Assembly (NCBI GenBank): GCA_020060215.1
Contig: JAGVAP010000009.1
Span: forward strand, 1 to 64,000
Origin: Deltaproteobacteria bacterium
GTDB taxonomy: Bacteria > Desulfobacterota > DSM-4660 > Desulfatiglandales > HGW-15
DNA length: 64,000 bases
Direction: 5' to 3'
Shown: one piece after another, positions 62,308 to 64,000 of the stretch
Position numbering within the stretch: the stretch's first letter is position 1
How the letters are laid out: each line of letters begins with the position of its first letter
The notes under the pieces: generated by a model
Databases searched by the model: none
What the model was told of the DNA's origin: nothing
Seen by the model: the letters and a program-made list of their open reading frames with translations, nothing else
Position numbers and translations under genes: made by a program

Positions 62308-63495
62308 TCAATTTGGTTCAAACCAGTCGGTCAGCTGTTTGGCCTTTCCTTCGTCCAGACACTGTGAAAGGAACACCTCGTTCTGGCCCTGCCGGCAGAG
62401 CAGATCATTCGGCTCAAACCTGTCATAACTGACACGGCCGAAGATCCCTTTGAAGTCCCGGATGGTCTCCATCGCCTGAACGAATCGCTCCCGGGTCAGG
62501 TCCCTTCCGGCCCTTTTCAGCCCCTCGACCATGGGTTCCACAAAGCCGATGCCCGCATAGAAGAATACCCCCCATCGCTCACCCTTGGCCGCATACTTCT
62601 CAAAGGCCTTCCTGTACTTCTGCATCAGAGGCGACGTGGCGTCCGGCAGCTCGCCGAAATTGGTTACAATGACGTCCTTCCAGAGCCCTTTGCTGATCTG
62701 CATCATGAGCGGGAAATCGGAGCAGGTACTGGTGCTCATCCACTGGGGGTTGAACTGCATGGCCTTGGCCGTCCCCACGAGCCTTACGGCGTGGACCGGT
62801 GTGACCCAGAGGAGCACCACATCGGCGTCCGCCTTCTTGATCTGCATGATGTGGGGCTTCATATCCGTGTCCGCCTGCTCGACCGGAACCTGTGCGACGA
62901 GCTTCAGACCGTGCCTGGAGAGCTCCTTCTCGGCCCCGGCAACCCCGTTCTTCCCGTAATCGTCGTTCTGGTAGGCAATGGCGATCCGCTTTTTCCCCAG
63001 CTTGGTCACGGCATAGCCGCTGAGGGCTTTGGCTTCTGAATAATAGAGCGGATAGACCGCAAAGAGGTGTTTCTGGGGAGGGGTGATCCAGTGGAGGGAG
63101 CCTGCAGCAGGGCCGACCCACGGCACCTTCCTTTCCATGAGGTAGTCCTTCACCGCCAGCCCGCAGGCAGTGCCCACCCCTGACGCCCAGCCGAAGATCC
63201 CCACACCTTCCTGGAGCTCCTTCACGCCCGCCTTGGTCTTGGCCGGATTGTAGCCGTCATCGAACATGTGGTATTCGATCTTGCGGCCGTTGATCCCGCC
63301 TTCCTCGTTGATCATCTGAAAGTAGACGCCGGTCCCCCTGGCGACGGCCCCCCACGGCGCGGCCGGACCGGTCTGCGGTCCCCACTGTCCGATGTGGATC
63401 ACCGTATCGGTCACGCCTTCCTCGGCGGAGACCGGAAACGCGACACCCAGGATCCCGAGGAACACCAATAGCACCCACGTTCTTCTTGCTTTCAT
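62308..63495 (-). CDS. Liv-type ABC transporter substrate-binding protein
   Basis: 395 aa periplasmic binding protein with a signal peptide (MKARRTWVLLVFLGILGVAF, cleaved near VSAEE). Mature start VIHIGQWGPQTGPAAPWGAV; further AIAYQNDDYGKNGVAGAEKE and VLLWVTPVHAVRLV. An AAGGAGG-type site (CCAAGGAGGGGTTC) precedes the ATG at 63495. Neighbouring long-chain acyl-CoA synthetase suggests a hydrophobic acid or amino acid ligand (inference). Confidence 0.9.
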   Translation of the reverse strand: MKARRTWVLLVFLGILGVAFPVSAEEGVTDTVIHIGQWGPQTGPAAPWGAVARGTGVYFQMINEEGGINGRKIEYHMFDDGYNPAKTKAGVKELQEGVGIFGWASGVGTACGLAVKDYLMERKVPWVGPAAGSLHWITPPQKHLFAVYPLYYSEAKALSGYAVTKLGKKRIAIAYQNDDYGKNGVAGAEKELSRHGLKLVAQVPVEQADTDMKPHIMQIKKADADVVLLWVTPVHAVRLVGTAKAMQFNPQWMSTSTCSDFPLMMQISKGLWKDVIVTNFGELPDATSPLMQKYRKAFEKYAAKGERWGVFFYAGIGFVEPMVEGLKRAGRDLTRERFVQAMETIRDFKGIFGRVSYDRFEPNDLLCRQGQNEVFLSQCLDEGKAKQLTDWFEPN

Positions 63496-63551
63496 GAACC
63501 CCTCCTTGGAATAAAGGTTGAAAGGTAATCGCTCGCTGCTGGTCTTTTCGA

Positions 63552-63586
63552 CCTTGAACCTTGGACGTTGGACCCTGAACCTTGCT
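63552..63586. repeat. Heptamer array (CCTTGAA)
   Basis: ccttgaa, ccttgga, cgttgga, ccctgaa, ccttgct: five units with period 7, between the permease and the binding-protein genes. A shorter tract lies near 63655-63680. Confidence 0.62.
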
Positions 63587-63690
63587 TCATCAGGTTTCCG
63601 GTTCGGCGTTCCGAGTTCCTACGGCTCCGCCGGTTGGGGGTCTATAAGCTTTGGCCCCTGAACCTTTGAACCTCCAGACCTCATGAGGAT

Positions 63691-64000
63691 CTACACCTTC
63701 TTCACATAATGCCGGGCGAACAACCCGCTCGGCTTGATGCACAGGACCAGGACGATGATGAAAAAGGCGACCACCGACTTGAATTCGATGGAGACGTAGC
63801 CGCCGAAGAGATTCTCGATGATGCCGATCATATACGCCCCGAACACCGAACCCGGCAAAGAGGTCATCCCCCCGAGCACGGCCGAGGCAAAACCCTTGAG
63901 CATGGGGTCCCACATCATGTAAGGCTGCATGGTCGTGGGGGCGATGAGGAGCCCCGCCACACACCCGACCAGGGAGGAGATGCCCCAGGTGATCATCAGG
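63691..64000 (-). CDS. livH: ABC transporter permease (LivH family), partial at window edge
   Basis: C-terminal ~103 residues of a permease; the 5' part lies beyond the window. GMTSLPGSVFGAYMIGIIEN and the end CIKPSGLFARHYVKKV are typical of LivH. It belongs with the binding protein and LivG/LivF genes downstream on the same strand; the partner LivM must lie outside. Confidence 0.85.
   Translation of the reverse strand, partial: LMITWGISSLVGCVAGLLIAPTTMQPYMMWDPMLKGFASAVLGGMTSLPGSVFGAYMIGIIENLFGGYVSIEFKSVVAFFIIVLVLCIKPSGLFARHYVKKV

Overview
This window looks like chromosomal DNA from a GC-rich anaerobic bacterium of the deltaproteobacterial (Desulfobacterota) kind. The reasons are a split glycine decarboxylase (GcvPA/GcvPB), a hybrid-cluster protein behind an HcpR-like palindrome, three LivKHMGF-type transport loci, a tripartite tricarboxylate transporter, acyl-CoA catabolism and a probable selenoprotein. 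Ribosome binding sites are strong (AAGGAGG). The placement is inference; there is no rRNA or tRNA here to confirm it.

Layout. 0.2-5.0 kb (minus): gltX then gcvH-gcvPA-gcvPB. 5.4-8 kb: a small lipoprotein facing a Tat-exported Hcp. 8.4-9.0 kb: a decayed MNT/HEPN toxin-antitoxin pair. 9.1-16.8 kb: a visibly AT-rich island with a complete Liv-type ABC transporter, an isochorismatase-like hydrolase and a nitrilase-like amidase, interrupted by a dead IS630 copy. 17.0-22.1 kb: a four-PAS sensor kinase between two remnants of REP-type (Y1) transposon elements. 22.4-34.3 kb: a catabolic unit (acyl-CoA ligase, DUF35 protein, thiolase, 3-hydroxyacyl-CoA dehydrogenase, enoyl-CoA hydratase, MmgE/PrpD, Liv transporter) closed by a convergent TetR gene. 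The same 18-bp operator lies at the operon promoter (twice) and at the tetR promoter, so the block reads as one autoregulated regulon.

34.5-37.8 kb: a thioesterase translationally coupled to a MerB-like gene that carries in-frame UGA at exactly the two positions of the catalytic cysteines of organomercurial lyase. A SECIS-like hairpin with a GGUC loop follows the second UGA. I regard this as a probable double-selenocysteine enzyme and the most interesting object in the window. An AraC fragment and a second PAS kinase follow.

38-45.6 kb: a TPR lipoprotein-like or secreted protein, a GcvT-SHMT fusion protein (glycine and serine one-carbon metabolism, complementing the gcv operon, which lacks gcvT) and a Ca2+-type P-type ATPase. 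45.9-51.4 kb: two M24 (creatinase/prolidase fold) proteins lacking most metal ligands, followed by tctC-tctB-tctA. 51.4-58.5 kb: pyrB, a LysM protein, an MFS transporter, a YbgC-type thioesterase, a UPF0316 membrane protein, then pyrK-pyrD. 58.5-64 kb (minus): a third Liv transporter with a long-chain acyl-CoA synthetase; the upstream permease runs off the window edge.

Intergenic spaces often hold 7- or 8-bp periodic degenerate repeats and a dispersed palindrome of about 32 bp (five copies).
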